Source: Gammaproteobacteria bacterium
GTDB taxonomy: Bacteria > Pseudomonadota > Gammaproteobacteria > Pseudomonadales > Azotimanducaceae
DNA length: 64,000 nucleotides
Assembly: GCA_030425195.1 (NCBI GenBank)
Contig: JAUIAV010000007.1
Location: forward strand, 62,001 to 126,000
Direction: 5' to 3'
The notes under the pieces were generated by a model that worked only from the letters and a program-made list of their open reading frames with translations, ran no database searches and was not told the DNA's origin. The translations under genes and the position numbers were made by a program. Numbering within the stretch: position 1 is the first letter of the stretch; the number at the start of each line of letters is the position of its first letter. Below are positions 18,044-27,088 of the stretch, piece after piece.

Positions 18044-19578
18044 GCTTCGATCAGCCTCGGCCCCCGATCTCCCAGGAAGCGCCCGAGCAGATCGTTGAAC
18101 TCGTCCGCCGTCGTGGCCCGGGCTGCAGTGACGCCCATGCCTTCTGCCAGCTTCACGAAGTCCAGATCGGGATTGGAGAGATCCAGCATCTCCAGCGTTT
18201 TCGGGCTCATGGTCTGAGCCCCCACCCGGGAAAGCTCGATCTGCAGGATCTGATACTTGCGGTTCGCGAAGATGATGATGCAGATGTCCAGGTCCTCCCG
18301 GGCCATGGTCCAGAGGGACTGGATGGTGTACATGGCGCCGCCGTCACCGTGGACGCAGACCACCTTCCTTTCCGGCGCGGCGACGGCGGCACCGATGGCC
18401 TGAGGCAGACCGTAGCCGATGGAGCCACCCGTGAGCATCAGCCAGTCATGCGCGGCAGCACCCGCACAGGCCGGGAAACAGGCCGACCCGGCGGTACCAC
18501 CCTCGTCCACGACGATGGCGTTCTCCGGCAGCAGTCGGGCGAGCGCGACACCGATCGACCGGGAGCTGAGCTCGCCGGATGTGAACTCGGGCAGTTCCAG
18601 GGACTTGAGCCGGGGCGCCAGATCGGCTGCACCGACCGCGTCACACACTCTGGCGAGCGCGTCCTCCGCATCCTCGTGCACCGCGGCCAGCGTGTGCAGA
18701 TCGGCGCCTTCCGGCGCGAACTCACTCGCCTTGCCCGGATAGGCGAAGAAGCCGACAGGTGCCTTGGTGCCCACCATGATGAGCTGCTCCGCCTCTCGGA
18801 TCTGCTCCGTGGCCTGCTCGGCGAAGTAACCGAGCCGCTCGATCTCCGGCCGGCCCTGCCCTCTTGGCAGGCGCGGCACGAAGGTGTCGCAGAAGATGCG
18901 GGCACCCGTTTTCTGCGCGATCCGATCGGCAAGCTCGAGGGCGGTTTCGCTGAGCGCCATGTTGGACATCAGAAGCACCGTGTTGCGGCCGTTCGACAGC
19001 ATGTCCGCAGCCTGCGCCACGGCCCGGTCGCCGGCGAGCGGCGCAGCCGACGGCACGATGGTCTCCGCGGGCGGCACGGATTCGTTCCAGGCACAATCCG
19101 CGGGCACGATGAGCGTGGCGATGCGGCCCGGCCGTATTCCGGATGCAGCCACCGCCTCTGCTGCATCTCCTGGCAGCGCCGGTGCGTCGGCTACGCTCCT
19201 GACCCAGTGCGAAACGGGCTCGGACAGACCGATCACGTCCGAATTCAGCGGCGCGTCGAACTGCTTGTGATAAGTCGCATGATCACCCACCAGATTGATC
19301 ATGGGCGAATGTGCCTTCCGGGCGTTGTGGATGTTGGCCGAGGCGTTTGACAGACCGGGGCCCAGATGAAACAGCGTGCAGGCGGGCTTACCGGCGATCC
19401 GCGCATACCCGTCTGCGGCTCCCGAGCATCCGCCCTCGAAGAGACACAGAATGGAACGCATGCCCGTGGACGCGCCGATGGCGGCCACCATGTGCATCTC
19501 CGAGGTTCCCGGGTTCGTGAAACAGACCTCCACGCCTGCGGCCACCAGGGTTTCGAGCATGCTTTCCGCGCCGTTCAT
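18031..19578 (-). CDS. thiamine-diphosphate-dependent enzyme, acetolactate synthase large-subunit-like
   Basis: A 515-residue ThDP enzyme of the acetolactate synthase/benzoylformate decarboxylase fold. The N-terminal PYR domain has F-T-N-P-G-T-S-E and the catalytic Glu in L-F-E-G-G-C. The C-terminal PP domain has G-G-S-I-G-Y-G-L-P and the cofactor motif starting G-D-G-G-A-M and ending F-A-N-R-K-Y. The family contains decarboxylases, carboligases and C-C lyases, so the reaction is open. It is shorter than biosynthetic IlvB and no small subunit (IlvH) is adjacent, which argues against a role in branched-chain amino acid synthesis. The start at 19578 is where homology begins; an AGGAGAACGCC-type ribosome site precedes it. 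Confidence 0.88.
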   Translation of the reverse strand: MNGAESMLETLVAAGVEVCFTNPGTSEMHMVAAIGASTGMRSILCLFEGGCSGAADGYARIAGKPACTLFHLGPGLSNASANIHNARKAHSPMINLVGDHATYHKQFDAPLNSDVIGLSEPVSHWVRSVADAPALPGDAAEAVAASGIRPGRIATLIVPADCAWNESVPPAETIVPSAAPLAGDRAVAQAADMLSNGRNTVLLMSNMALSETALELADRIAQKTGARIFCDTFVPRLPRGQGRPEIERLGYFAEQATEQIREAEQLIMVGTKAPVGFFAYPGKASEFAPEGADLHTLAAVHEDAEDALARVCDAVGAADLAPRLKSLELPEFTSGELSSRSIGVALARLLPENAIVVDEGGTAGSACFPACAGAAAHDWLMLTGGSIGYGLPQAIGAAVAAPERKVVCVHGDGGAMYTIQSLWTMAREDLDICIIIFANRKYQILQIELSRVGAQTMSPKTLEMLDLSNPDLDFVKLAEGMGVTAARATTADEFNDLLGRFLGDRGPRLIEALLP

Positions 19579-19695
19579 GGCGTTCTCCTCTGACAGTTCC
19601 TGCAAGCGGCAGAGTCTAACCCAGCGAAGCCGGCGGAGAAGGCCGCGGCGCAGAAAAAGAGCCATAATGGTGGCGGACACTTCAGGAGGCAGAAC

Positions 19696-20832
19696 ATGGC
19701 GCTGAAATCCCCGATCTGCGAGTTGCTGGGCATCGAGTTCCCGCTGGTCGCCTTTACCCATTGCCGGGACGTGGTGGTGGAAGTCTCCAAGGCCGGCGGC
19801 ATGGGCGTGCTGGGTGCGGCGGGCTACAACGCTGAGCAGCTCGAGATCGAGCTCAACTGGATCGACGAGCACATCGACGGCATGCCCTACGGCGTGGATC
19901 TGATCGCGCCGACCTCCATGGCGGTGACGGACGGCAACGACTCGTCCGAAGAGATTCTGGAGCGCGTCCCGGAGACCCATCGGGACTTCGCCCGGAGTGT
20001 GCTCGCCCGCCACGATGTGGACACGGCGGATCTGTATCAGAAACAGCGGGGCAGCGCCGGTGGTTTTCTTACCGAGGGCAAGGCGGCCAACATCATCGAC
20101 GTGGCCTTCGCTCATCCGATCGGACTGATCGCCAATGCACTCGGCGTTCCACCCCGGTACATGCTGGAAATGGGAAAGGAACGGGGTGTCGCCGTGGCAG
20201 CGCTCGTAGGCGCGAAGGAACATGCTACCCGCCAGGTGGAGGCCGGCGTGGACATCCTGGTGGTCGCCGGAACCGAGGCCGGCGGTCACTGCGGCGAGGT
20301 CTCCACCATGGTCCTGGTCCCTGAAGTCGCCCAGGCGGTGGCCGGTTCGGGCGTACCCATTCTGGCTGCCGGCGGAATCGTTCAGGGGCGCCAGATGGCA
20401 GCGGCCATGGCCATGGGCGCCGACGGGGCCTGGACGGGGTCCATGTGGCTGACCACGGCGGAGGCGGAAACGTCGCCCGTCATCAAGGAGAAGTACATTC
20501 AGGCGAGCTCCCGGCAGACGGTCAGATCCAAAGCGAGAACGGGCAAGTATTCGCGCCAGCTGGTCTCCGCCTGGACCGATGCCTGGGAATCCGAAGAGGC
20601 ACCGGAGCCGCTGCCCATGCCGCTGCAGTCGCTGGTGAGCGAAGCACCGCTTTCGAAGATCACCAAGCTGGCGGAGGGCGGGCACGCAGGCGCAAGGCAG
20701 CTGGCCACCTTCTTCGTCGGCCAGGGCGTGGGCCTGATGAACGACGTGCAGTCAACCCGGGACGTGGTCCGGGAATTCATGGAAGACTATCTGGCCGCCG
20801 TGGATCGGATGAACGCCACGCTCGACAGCTAG
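19696..20832 (+). CDS. nitronate monooxygenase family flavoprotein
   Basis: A 378-residue TIM-barrel FMN enzyme of the nitronate monooxygenase (2-nitropropane dioxygenase-like) family. Seen are A-G-T-E-A-G-G-H-C-G with the conserved catalytic His, followed by P-I-L-A-A-G-G-I and M-G-A-D-G-A-W-T-G-S that bind the FMN phosphate. The family oxidises alkyl nitronates such as propionate-3-nitronate, but many members have unknown substrates. It diverges from the ThDP enzyme gene and is followed by the APH-like gene after 15 bases, suggesting co-transcription. Confidence 0.88.
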   Translation: MALKSPICELLGIEFPLVAFTHCRDVVVEVSKAGGMGVLGAAGYNAEQLEIELNWIDEHIDGMPYGVDLIAPTSMAVTDGNDSSEEILERVPETHRDFARSVLARHDVDTADLYQKQRGSAGGFLTEGKAANIIDVAFAHPIGLIANALGVPPRYMLEMGKERGVAVAALVGAKEHATRQVEAGVDILVVAGTEAGGHCGEVSTMVLVPEVAQAVAGSGVPILAAGGIVQGRQMAAAMAMGADGAWTGSMWLTTAEAETSPVIKEKYIQASSRQTVRSKARTGKYSRQLVSAWTDAWESEEAPEPLPMPLQSLVSEAPLSKITKLAEGGHAGARQLATFFVGQGVGLMNDVQSTRDVVREFMEDYLAAVDRMNATLDS

Positions 20833-20847
20833 GGGGATACAGAAACA

Positions 20848-21915
20848 ATGAGCACACACGACGAGTCTCTCGGACCGGAGGGCTACCGGGTCGGACCGGT
20901 CGAGGCGTGGATTGAGGCGAACGTGGAAGGTCTGAAGCCGCCGTTCAGGTGGACGCGCCTGCAGGGCGGACACTCCAACCTGACCTACCGCCTGGACGAT
21001 GCGGAAGGACACTCGGCCGTCATCCGCCGTCCGCCTCAGGGCGAGCTGCTGCCGAAAGCGCACGACATGAGCCGGGAGTGGGCGCTGATCTCCGCTCTCG
21101 GCCCAACCGACGTGCCCGTCCCGGCAGCACTGGGCTTCTGCGAAAGCCCGGAGGTCACCGGTGCCTGGTTCTACGTGATGGGCCTCATCGACGGGCACCC
21201 GTTGTACAACGCAGACGATACGAATACCTATGTGCCGGAGCCGGAACGGCGCAAGATGGCCTTCTCGTTCATCGACGTGCTGGCTGCATTGCATTCGGTG
21301 GACCCGGACGAGGTGGGCCTTGGCGATCTGGGCAAGAAGGAAGACTACGTAGGCCGGCAGCTGAAGACCTGGTACCGGTCCTGGATGGCGTCCATAGAGC
21401 CCGCGGACTTCGACGATCCCAGGGCGCACGAGCTCCAGCAGTTCTTTCTCGAGAACGTGCCCGATCAGGGCCCAGCCCGGGTGGTGCACGGAGACTACGG
21501 GGTGCACAACTGCCTGGTCGGACCGGACTGCACCATTGCCGCCGTCGTCGACTGGGAGATCTCGACGCTGGGGGATCCGCTGGCCGACCTCGCTTACGCG
21601 CTGAATCAGTGGCCCGATCCCACCGATCGGGAACCGCCGCCGCCGGAGGGTGCGACGGCACCACCCGGGTTCCCCGCCAGAACCGAACTCGCCGAACGCT
21701 ACGCCAGGCAGACCGGCCGGGACCTGTCATTGCTCGACTACTACGTGGGTTTCAACCGCTGGAAGACGGCCGCCATCGTGCACGGCGTTTACGCCCGCTA
21801 CTGCGAAGGCAAGAAGAGCACGGACGGCATCGATCTGGACGAGATGCGCGAGCGCATCGGCCGCTCGCTCGATCTCTCTGAGGAAGCGGTCAACCGCCTG
21901 AATCGGGCGGTTTGA
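20848..21915 (+). CDS. phosphotransferase family protein (APH/ACAD10-11-like kinase)
   Basis: A 355-residue protein with the aminoglycoside-phosphotransferase/choline-kinase fold. The N-lobe has L-Q-G-G-H-S-N-L-T-Y and V-I-R-R-P-P. The catalytic loop is V-V-H-G-D-Y-G-V-H-N, and the metal-binding motif is V-V-D-W-E-I-S-T-L-G-D-P. This arrangement matches the kinase domain found fused to acyl-CoA dehydrogenase in ACAD10/ACAD11, which phosphorylates 4-hydroxyacyl-CoA; in bacteria the stand-alone form usually lies in fatty-acid-degradation clusters. Antibiotic resistance is not implied. It follows the nitronate monooxygenase gene closely and converges with the PhyH gene. Confidence 0.85.
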   Translation: MSTHDESLGPEGYRVGPVEAWIEANVEGLKPPFRWTRLQGGHSNLTYRLDDAEGHSAVIRRPPQGELLPKAHDMSREWALISALGPTDVPVPAALGFCESPEVTGAWFYVMGLIDGHPLYNADDTNTYVPEPERRKMAFSFIDVLAALHSVDPDEVGLGDLGKKEDYVGRQLKTWYRSWMASIEPADFDDPRAHELQQFFLENVPDQGPARVVHGDYGVHNCLVGPDCTIAAVVDWEISTLGDPLADLAYALNQWPDPTDREPPPPEGATAPPGFPARTELAERYARQTGRDLSLLDYYVGFNRWKTAAIVHGVYARYCEGKKSTDGIDLDEMRERIGRSLDLSEEAVNRLNRAV

Positions 21916-21942
21916 GGCTCGTACCCGAACTGCCGCCTGGGA

Positions 21943-23109
21943 TCAGATCCCCAGGTCCTTGAGGCTGTAGTCGTGCAGGCGGATCTTTCCCGCCTCGTCC
22001 CACCGGTACTGATCTTCCAGCCCACGGAAAGGCTGGTAGGCGAAGGGAGTCTCTTCCGGGAAGTGCCGCGCCCGTGCGTCGATGGCGGTCTGAATCACAC
22101 TCGACCGTTCGAAGATGCGCGTCTCGTCATAGACCTGATCCGAGCTGACGACGATGGCGCCCCGCTGACCGAGCACGGAGGCACGGCGGTGAAATCCGAA
22201 CGTGAGAGACACCCTGAGATCAGGTGACGTGTTGGCGAACGAGCAGTGCAGGGCCTGTCGATTGACCAGGGTCACTCCGCCTGCGTCGCAGTAGAGAGGT
22301 ACGGCATCCGGCAATCGGTCCGAGCCGCCGTTGTCGTCCACCATCTGCCTGATGTCCAGCTTGCCGAGCCTGTGCGATCCGGGCACCACCCACAGGCAGT
22401 TCGCCGGCGTGCAGTCATAGAGCTGCACCTGAAAGTTGAAGCCATGGATCTCCGGATCCCAGTCCGGCGAGTCCCAGTGGGTCAGACCATCCTGATGCCA
22501 GGCAACGGATGCCCCGAGCCCCGGCTGCTTGACGAACACTGCATCGTTATAGGGGACGAAGTCCGGCCCGTTGATGGTCGCGGCGATGGCCAGCAGTCCC
22601 GGGTGACCATAAACCCTGAGCCCCGCTTCCATGTTCTCGCACAGGTTGAACATCATGTAGATGACCTTGTCAGGCGCACCCGCTGCCGGTTCCGGTTCCG
22701 CCATCTTCGCCGGATGCCGACCGCCGTTGGCTGACGTGCCGCCCACCGGATCCGCCAGTGGTCGGGCCCAGAGGTAGGAGTCACGGCTGATGTCGAGACC
22801 CAGCGCCGGCCGGCCAGACGCGTCCACATCGGCCCCGGGACGGACCGGCGCCCGCTCGAGCATCTCATCGATTCCCGCACGCAGCTCGGCGAGCTCCGAA
22901 TCGCCGATCAGGTGCTCGAAAACATAGAACCCCTGTTTCCGGTAGGCGCTGAGGATGTCAGGGTGCAGCGCCCCATCGTCGGTGAGGCGCAGAGGGCCTC
23001 GGTTGCCGAGCGACAACGCCCGCTCACGGCCGGCGGTCAGGTATTCGGCCATCTGTGCCGCGTGGTTGTCGGCAGACAGGGCCGGCGATCGTCCCCCTTG
23101 TCGAGCCAT
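21943..23109 (-). CDS. phytanoyl-CoA dioxygenase (PhyH) family protein
   Basis: A 388-residue Fe(II)/2-oxoglutarate-dependent oxygenase. The iron-binding facial triad is suggested by W-H-Q-D-G (first His and Asp) in the middle and a late L-H-C-S-F-A-N His. V-V-P-G-S-H between them is typical of PhyH proteins. The family hydroxylates acyl-CoA and many small molecules; the substrate is unknown. The start at ATG 23109 has a GGAGGGGGAAG-type ribosome site just upstream. The open frame continues far upstream without a recognisable domain, so the longer version is rejected. Confidence 0.85.
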   Translation of the reverse strand: MARQGGRSPALSADNHAAQMAEYLTAGRERALSLGNRGPLRLTDDGALHPDILSAYRKQGFYVFEHLIGDSELAELRAGIDEMLERAPVRPGADVDASGRPALGLDISRDSYLWARPLADPVGGTSANGGRHPAKMAEPEPAAGAPDKVIYMMFNLCENMEAGLRVYGHPGLLAIAATINGPDFVPYNDAVFVKQPGLGASVAWHQDGLTHWDSPDWDPEIHGFNFQVQLYDCTPANCLWVVPGSHRLGKLDIRQMVDDNGGSDRLPDAVPLYCDAGGVTLVNRQALHCSFANTSPDLRVSLTFGFHRRASVLGQRGAIVVSSDQVYDETRIFERSSVIQTAIDARARHFPEETPFAYQPFRGLEDQYRWDEAGKIRLHDYSLKDLGI

Positions 23110-23217
23110 GGCTTCCCCCTCCGGAACCAAGTTCTCCAGACATTTTCCGCCAGGCGCAAGGACATTTGAAGCCTCCCATCGATGGCCGCAGAATGACGGG
23201 GCGGAGCGGAGAGCAGG

Positions 23218-23676
23218 ATGTCCTATAAAATCGAAGTCGTCACCCTGAAACCACAGCCGGTCCTGGTGATCGAGGATGAGGTCGCGCCTGAGGCGCTGGG
23301 TGAGGCCCTCGCCAGGATCTTCCCCGCCGTCCACGGGCATGCCAGCCGCCTGGGCGCGGAGATCACCGGAATGCCTTTTCTTCGCTACCTCGGCATGACC
23401 GACAGATTTCAGATTCAGGCCGGCGTGCCGGTGGCGGAACCGGTGGAAGGCAGTGGAGAAATCAAGGCGGCAGAGCTGCCGGGAGGCAAGGCCGCGACAA
23501 CCGTCTTTTTCGGCCCGTACCAGGAAGTGGCCGCTGCCTGGGATGCCATGAATGCGTGGCGGGAGGAACGGGGCCTGTCGCCGGGCTTCGGCGGCTGGGA
23601 TGTCTATGAGAACGACCCCACGGAAGTGAGTGACCCGAAAGAAATCAGAACGCGTCTGTACCAGCCGCTGGACTGA
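23218..23676 (+). CDS. GyrI-like small-molecule-binding protein
   Basis: A 152-residue single-domain protein of the GyrI/Rob effector-binding (SOUL-like) fold. It has an N-terminal hydrophobic strand, an R-Y-L-G-M-T stretch, a P-G-G-K-A-A-T-T-V-F-F-G-P-Y strand resembling the G-x-Y repeats of the domain, a helix containing M-N-A-W-R-E-E-R-G, and W-D-V-Y-E-N-D-P-T-E with the conserved acidic residue that contacts ligands. Stand-alone GyrI-like proteins bind or hydrolyse toxic cyclic compounds. It is divergent from PhyH and lies 18 bases before the acyl-CoA synthetase gene. Confidence 0.75.
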   Translation: MSYKIEVVTLKPQPVLVIEDEVAPEALGEALARIFPAVHGHASRLGAEITGMPFLRYLGMTDRFQIQAGVPVAEPVEGSGEIKAAELPGGKAATTVFFGPYQEVAAAWDAMNAWREERGLSPGFGGWDVYENDPTEVSDPKEIRTRLYQPLD

Positions 23677-23694
23677 AGAGAAAGGAAAAGCAGC

Positions 23695-25380
23695 ATGCCC
23701 ACACGCGACGAAGCCATCGCCACTCTGACCGGGCCCGGTGAGGCTTACGAACTGACCGAAGTCATCCAGTACGGCGATACCTGCCGGGCCTTTCTGAATG
23801 CGCCCGCGTCGCTGCGCGCGCTGTACGAGGACAATCTGAGCGATGCCACCTTCGTCGTCTACGAGGACGAACGGTACAGCTTCGAGGACATCTGGCAGCA
23901 GGCCGGACGCCTGGCCACCGCCCTGGTGGAAGAGCATGGCGTCGTCAAAGGCGACAGGATCGCCATCAGCATGCGCAACTATCCGGAATGGATCGTCGCC
24001 TTCGAAGCAGCCACGTCCATCGGCGCCATCGCCGTAGCCATGAATGCCCTCTGGCAGCCGGATGAGATGGAGTACGGTCTGAAGGACTGCGGCGCGAAAG
24101 TGCTCATTGCCGACGGCGAGCGGCTGGAGCGTCTGGCCCAGTGCGGGGATGCGCCTGCGATCACCGTGATCGGCGTGCGCACGGATGCCGTCTCCGGCAC
24201 CGCCACCCTTTCCTACGACGAGATTCAGAGCCGGTATCCCGATGCCCGGATGCCTCCCGCAGAGATTGCCCCGGACGACGACGCGACCATCTTCTTCACC
24301 TCCGGATCCACGGGACATCCGAAGGGCGCCGTGAGCTGCCACCGCAGCATTCTTTCGGCACTGCTGTCCTGGGAGCTCGACGGCAGAGCGGCCGCCCTGG
24401 TTGCCGGCATGGACATTCCCGAGCCTGAAACTCAGCCTGCCACCCTGCTGGCAGTACCGCTTTTTCACGCCACGGGTTCTCACGCGGTCTTCCTCTCCTC
24501 CTACCGGTCCCAACGCCGGATAGTCTCCATGTACAAGTGGGACGTCGCCCAGGCAGCCGATCTCATCGAGGCAGAACAGATCAGCTCGGTCGTTGCTCCG
24601 TCGGCCATGACGGGTGATCTCGTGGAGTATGCGATCAGGGAAGGCCGCGACCTGTCCAGTCTCGCCACGGTAGGCGGCGGGGGTGCGGCCCGGGCGCCGG
24701 AGCAGGTGCGGCGCATCGAGCAGACCTTCGCGAAGGCACTGCCCAATACCGGCTGGGGCATGACGGAAACCAACGCGATCGGTACGGGTATCGGCGGCCA
24801 GGACTACCTGGATCATCCGGCGAGTTCCGGCAGGGTCTCCGCAGTCCTGGACATCCGGGTGGTGGACGACTCCGGTAATCCGCTCCCGCCGGGGCAGCGG
24901 GGAGAACTGCAGATCCGGGGCATTTCGGTCATCCGCGGCTACTGGGAGCGTCCCGACGCCAACGCCGAGACCTTCAATGGGCGCTGGCTCAAAACGGGCG
25001 ATGTGGCGCGGATCGACGAGGAAGGCTATCTCTACATCGTCGACCGCATCAAGGACCTGGTCATCCGCGGCGGCGAGAACATCGGCTGCGGCGCCGTGGA
25101 AGCGGCCCTGCTCGAGCACCCGTCGGTCATCGAGGCGAGCGTTTACGCGGTCCCGGATGCCCGCCTCGGCGAAGAAGTGGGGGCGACGGTGTTCTGCTCG
25201 GAACCCATCGACGAGGAAGCGCTCCGGGCCTTTCTGCTTCCACATCTGGCGCGTTTCGAAATTCCGCGCTATTTCCACTTCGCCGAAGAGCCGCTGCCGA
25301 GAATTGCCTCCGGCAAGATCTTCAAGCGTCAGCTCCGGGACGAGGCCGAGGCCCGCCTGGGCCTTACCGCGCCAGGCTGA
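23695..25380 (+). CDS. AMP-binding acyl-CoA synthetase
   Basis: A 561-residue adenylate-forming ligase that activates a carboxylic acid with ATP and CoA. Motifs in order: the P-loop-like F-F-T-S-G-S-T-G-H-P-K-G near residue 200, G-W-G-M-T-E-T-N in the middle, Y-W-E-R-P-D-A followed by W-L-K-T-G-D-V-A with the conserved Asp, and the C-terminal P-R-I-A-S-G-K-I-F-K-R with the catalytic Lys. The length and motif set fit the FadD/acyl-CoA synthetase class; chain length and substrate cannot be told. Surrounding PhyH, SDR and ACAD10-like kinase genes suggest a shared acid-degradation route. Confidence 0.92.
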   Translation: MPTRDEAIATLTGPGEAYELTEVIQYGDTCRAFLNAPASLRALYEDNLSDATFVVYEDERYSFEDIWQQAGRLATALVEEHGVVKGDRIAISMRNYPEWIVAFEAATSIGAIAVAMNALWQPDEMEYGLKDCGAKVLIADGERLERLAQCGDAPAITVIGVRTDAVSGTATLSYDEIQSRYPDARMPPAEIAPDDDATIFFTSGSTGHPKGAVSCHRSILSALLSWELDGRAAALVAGMDIPEPETQPATLLAVPLFHATGSHAVFLSSYRSQRRIVSMYKWDVAQAADLIEAEQISSVVAPSAMTGDLVEYAIREGRDLSSLATVGGGGAARAPEQVRRIEQTFAKALPNTGWGMTETNAIGTGIGGQDYLDHPASSGRVSAVLDIRVVDDSGNPLPPGQRGELQIRGISVIRGYWERPDANAETFNGRWLKTGDVARIDEEGYLYIVDRIKDLVIRGGENIGCGAVEAALLEHPSVIEASVYAVPDARLGEEVGATVFCSEPIDEEALRAFLLPHLARFEIPRYFHFAEEPLPRIASGKIFKRQLRDEAEARLGLTAPG

Positions 25381-25381
25381 C

Positions 25382-27088
25382 CTACCAGCCTCCGCCGCCT
25401 CCGCCACCGCCACCTCCGCCCGAGAATCCCCCCCCGCCACCGCCGGAAGAGGATCCCGGCGGTGTGGCGGCAGAGGCGATGGCGCTGGAGAAACCGGATC
25501 CCACGTTGTCCACGAAGCCGGACAGACGGTGGGCATTGAAGTCGCCGTGGTACCAGCGGGGCGAATAAGCGGCCCGCTCTCCCCGGTCCATCTTCGACAG
25601 CGCCGATGCAAACTGCTCAGCCCAGTCGTTCTCCACACCCAGGGCGATGGCGAACGGCAGATAGCGTTCGAACAGCTCGGGCGTGAGCTCGGGCCGGTGC
25701 CGCAGATTCAGATCGTCTTTCTCCGCAACTTTCAGATACAGCTCGAATCCGTCCAGCTCGTCCATCAGCAGGCGGCCGCGCCGGGTCGGGGATTTCATCA
25801 GTATGAGAAACAGCGCCTGCATCGCCGCATTCAGCAGAAACACACCCACCACCAGCGGGTTGACAAGATCGGCAACGACCAGGATGACGAAGGCGATCAC
25901 GCTGCCGATGGAAGTAGGCAGCAGCCACTGGGAATTGTTCCGGAAGTAGACGTTGTAGTAGTTGCGCTTCAGCGCCCGGCGGTGCGCCTTGCGCGCCGCA
26001 CCGATGAGCACGTGATTCTCATCGTCCAGCACCACCTCCGGCCCATCCCGGAACAGCCGGGAAATCAGCACTTCCTCGCCGGGGCCCAGCGGCTCCGCAG
26101 AAGAGGCCCGCTCGAGCACGTAATCGTCACCGGTCTGGCGGATGGTCAGATAGCCTTTCACGGCCAGACTCACCACCGCGGCACAGAGTGCATCGGCGTC
26201 ATACCCCATCCTGCGGATGTAGCGCATGGAAGCCGCCGAGAAACCCTCCGGCGGCTCGTAGTGAGCGAAGGTGACCCCTGCACGCGGATCTCTGCCGTAG
26301 CGGTGCCAGGCAAAGATCAGAAATCCGGCAACCGCAAGAAACACGGCCAGTGCCAGCAGCAGTCCCAGATTGTCCATCAGCAGGAACCGGATCCGGTCGA
26401 CGGTGCTCGGCTCGTACACCACGCCCTTGGGCCAGCTGACCACCAGAGTCAGACCTTCCCTGGCCTGGAGAGGCCGGGTCGTCCGGATGCTGGCTACCCC
26501 CTCCTCCACCGAGCCGGAGAAGTCACGCCCGGAGATCCCGAACGCGCCCGTATAGCCTTCCACTGCCAGATCGGAAGCAGGCACCCTGCCGGGCAGCACG
26601 ACCCGGGCACTGGCTTCATCGATCGGAAAGCCCCAGTCCGTGCCGGTCACGTTCCAGTAGAGCTCGTCACGGCCTTCGAAGTAGCCGATGCTTCGATCCG
26701 TCCGGTAGGTCAGCGCAAAGGTGTATTCGCCCGGAGACAGGGTAATCGACGCGCTGCCCATGTAGACGCGCACGCCGTTCGAGCGGGATTCGGTATGCCA
26801 GGCTTCGGGTTCGCCATCACGCACAACGGAGACCACCGCGAAGGGGACGCGGTAGTCGTTGCCGAAGCGGTCCTCAAAGGATGTGGGGAAATCCCGGTAG
26901 ATTCCCCGCCGGATCTGATTGCCCTCAGCCCGCACGCGGATCGTCTCCGTCACCGTCATGCTGGCGTCCGCTGCGATACGGATATCAGCGTGGTAGGAAA
27001 GAATCCGCTCGTCCGCCGAAACGGCACCGGAGAACAGCAGCGCAAGCAGGAGCGCAACGATGCTCCGACCAGGGCACAGTCTGCTCAC
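25382..27088 (-). CDS. DUF2207 membrane protein with Gly-rich tail
   Basis: A 568-residue membrane protein. It has a signal peptide or first helix (residues 7-25), an extracytoplasmic DUF2207 domain of about 220 residues with the early W/Y-H-A-D-I-R-I strand and E-G-N-Q-I-R-R-G-I-Y-R-D-F-P, a helix near residue 235-255, a cytoplasmic part, two further helices near 385-425, and a C-terminal tail made largely of Gly. This layout, including the Gly-rich end, is normal for the family. Function is unknown. It overlaps the lemA stop/start by 4 bases, and DUF2207-LemA pairs occur widely, so the two probably act together in the envelope. Confidence 0.88.
   Translation of the reverse strand: MSRLCPGRSIVALLLALLFSGAVSADERILSYHADIRIAADASMTVTETIRVRAEGNQIRRGIYRDFPTSFEDRFGNDYRVPFAVVSVVRDGEPEAWHTESRSNGVRVYMGSASITLSPGEYTFALTYRTDRSIGYFEGRDELYWNVTGTDWGFPIDEASARVVLPGRVPASDLAVEGYTGAFGISGRDFSGSVEEGVASIRTTRPLQAREGLTLVVSWPKGVVYEPSTVDRIRFLLMDNLGLLLALAVFLAVAGFLIFAWHRYGRDPRAGVTFAHYEPPEGFSAASMRYIRRMGYDADALCAAVVSLAVKGYLTIRQTGDDYVLERASSAEPLGPGEEVLISRLFRDGPEVVLDDENHVLIGAARKAHRRALKRNYYNVYFRNNSQWLLPTSIGSVIAFVILVVADLVNPLVVGVFLLNAAMQALFLILMKSPTRRGRLLMDELDGFELYLKVAEKDDLNLRHRPELTPELFERYLPFAIALGVENDWAEQFASALSKMDRGERAAYSPRWYHGDFNAHRLSGFVDNVGSGFSSAIASAATPPGSSSGGGGGGFSGGGGGGGGGGGW

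Noticed and set aside
18031-19578. Biosynthetic acetolactate synthase (ilvB)
   Set aside because: Shorter than IlvB, no regulatory subunit gene next to it, and the neighbours are catabolic.
20848-21915. Aminoglycoside resistance gene
   Set aside because: The kinase motif is shared, but length and context match ACAD10/11-like kinases of lipid metabolism rather than resistance enzymes.
23110-25638. Upstream extension of the PhyH frame to a 1231-residue protein
   Set aside because: The extra part lies antisense to the GyrI-like and acyl-CoA synthetase genes and shows no domain; the ATG at 23109 has a ribosome site.
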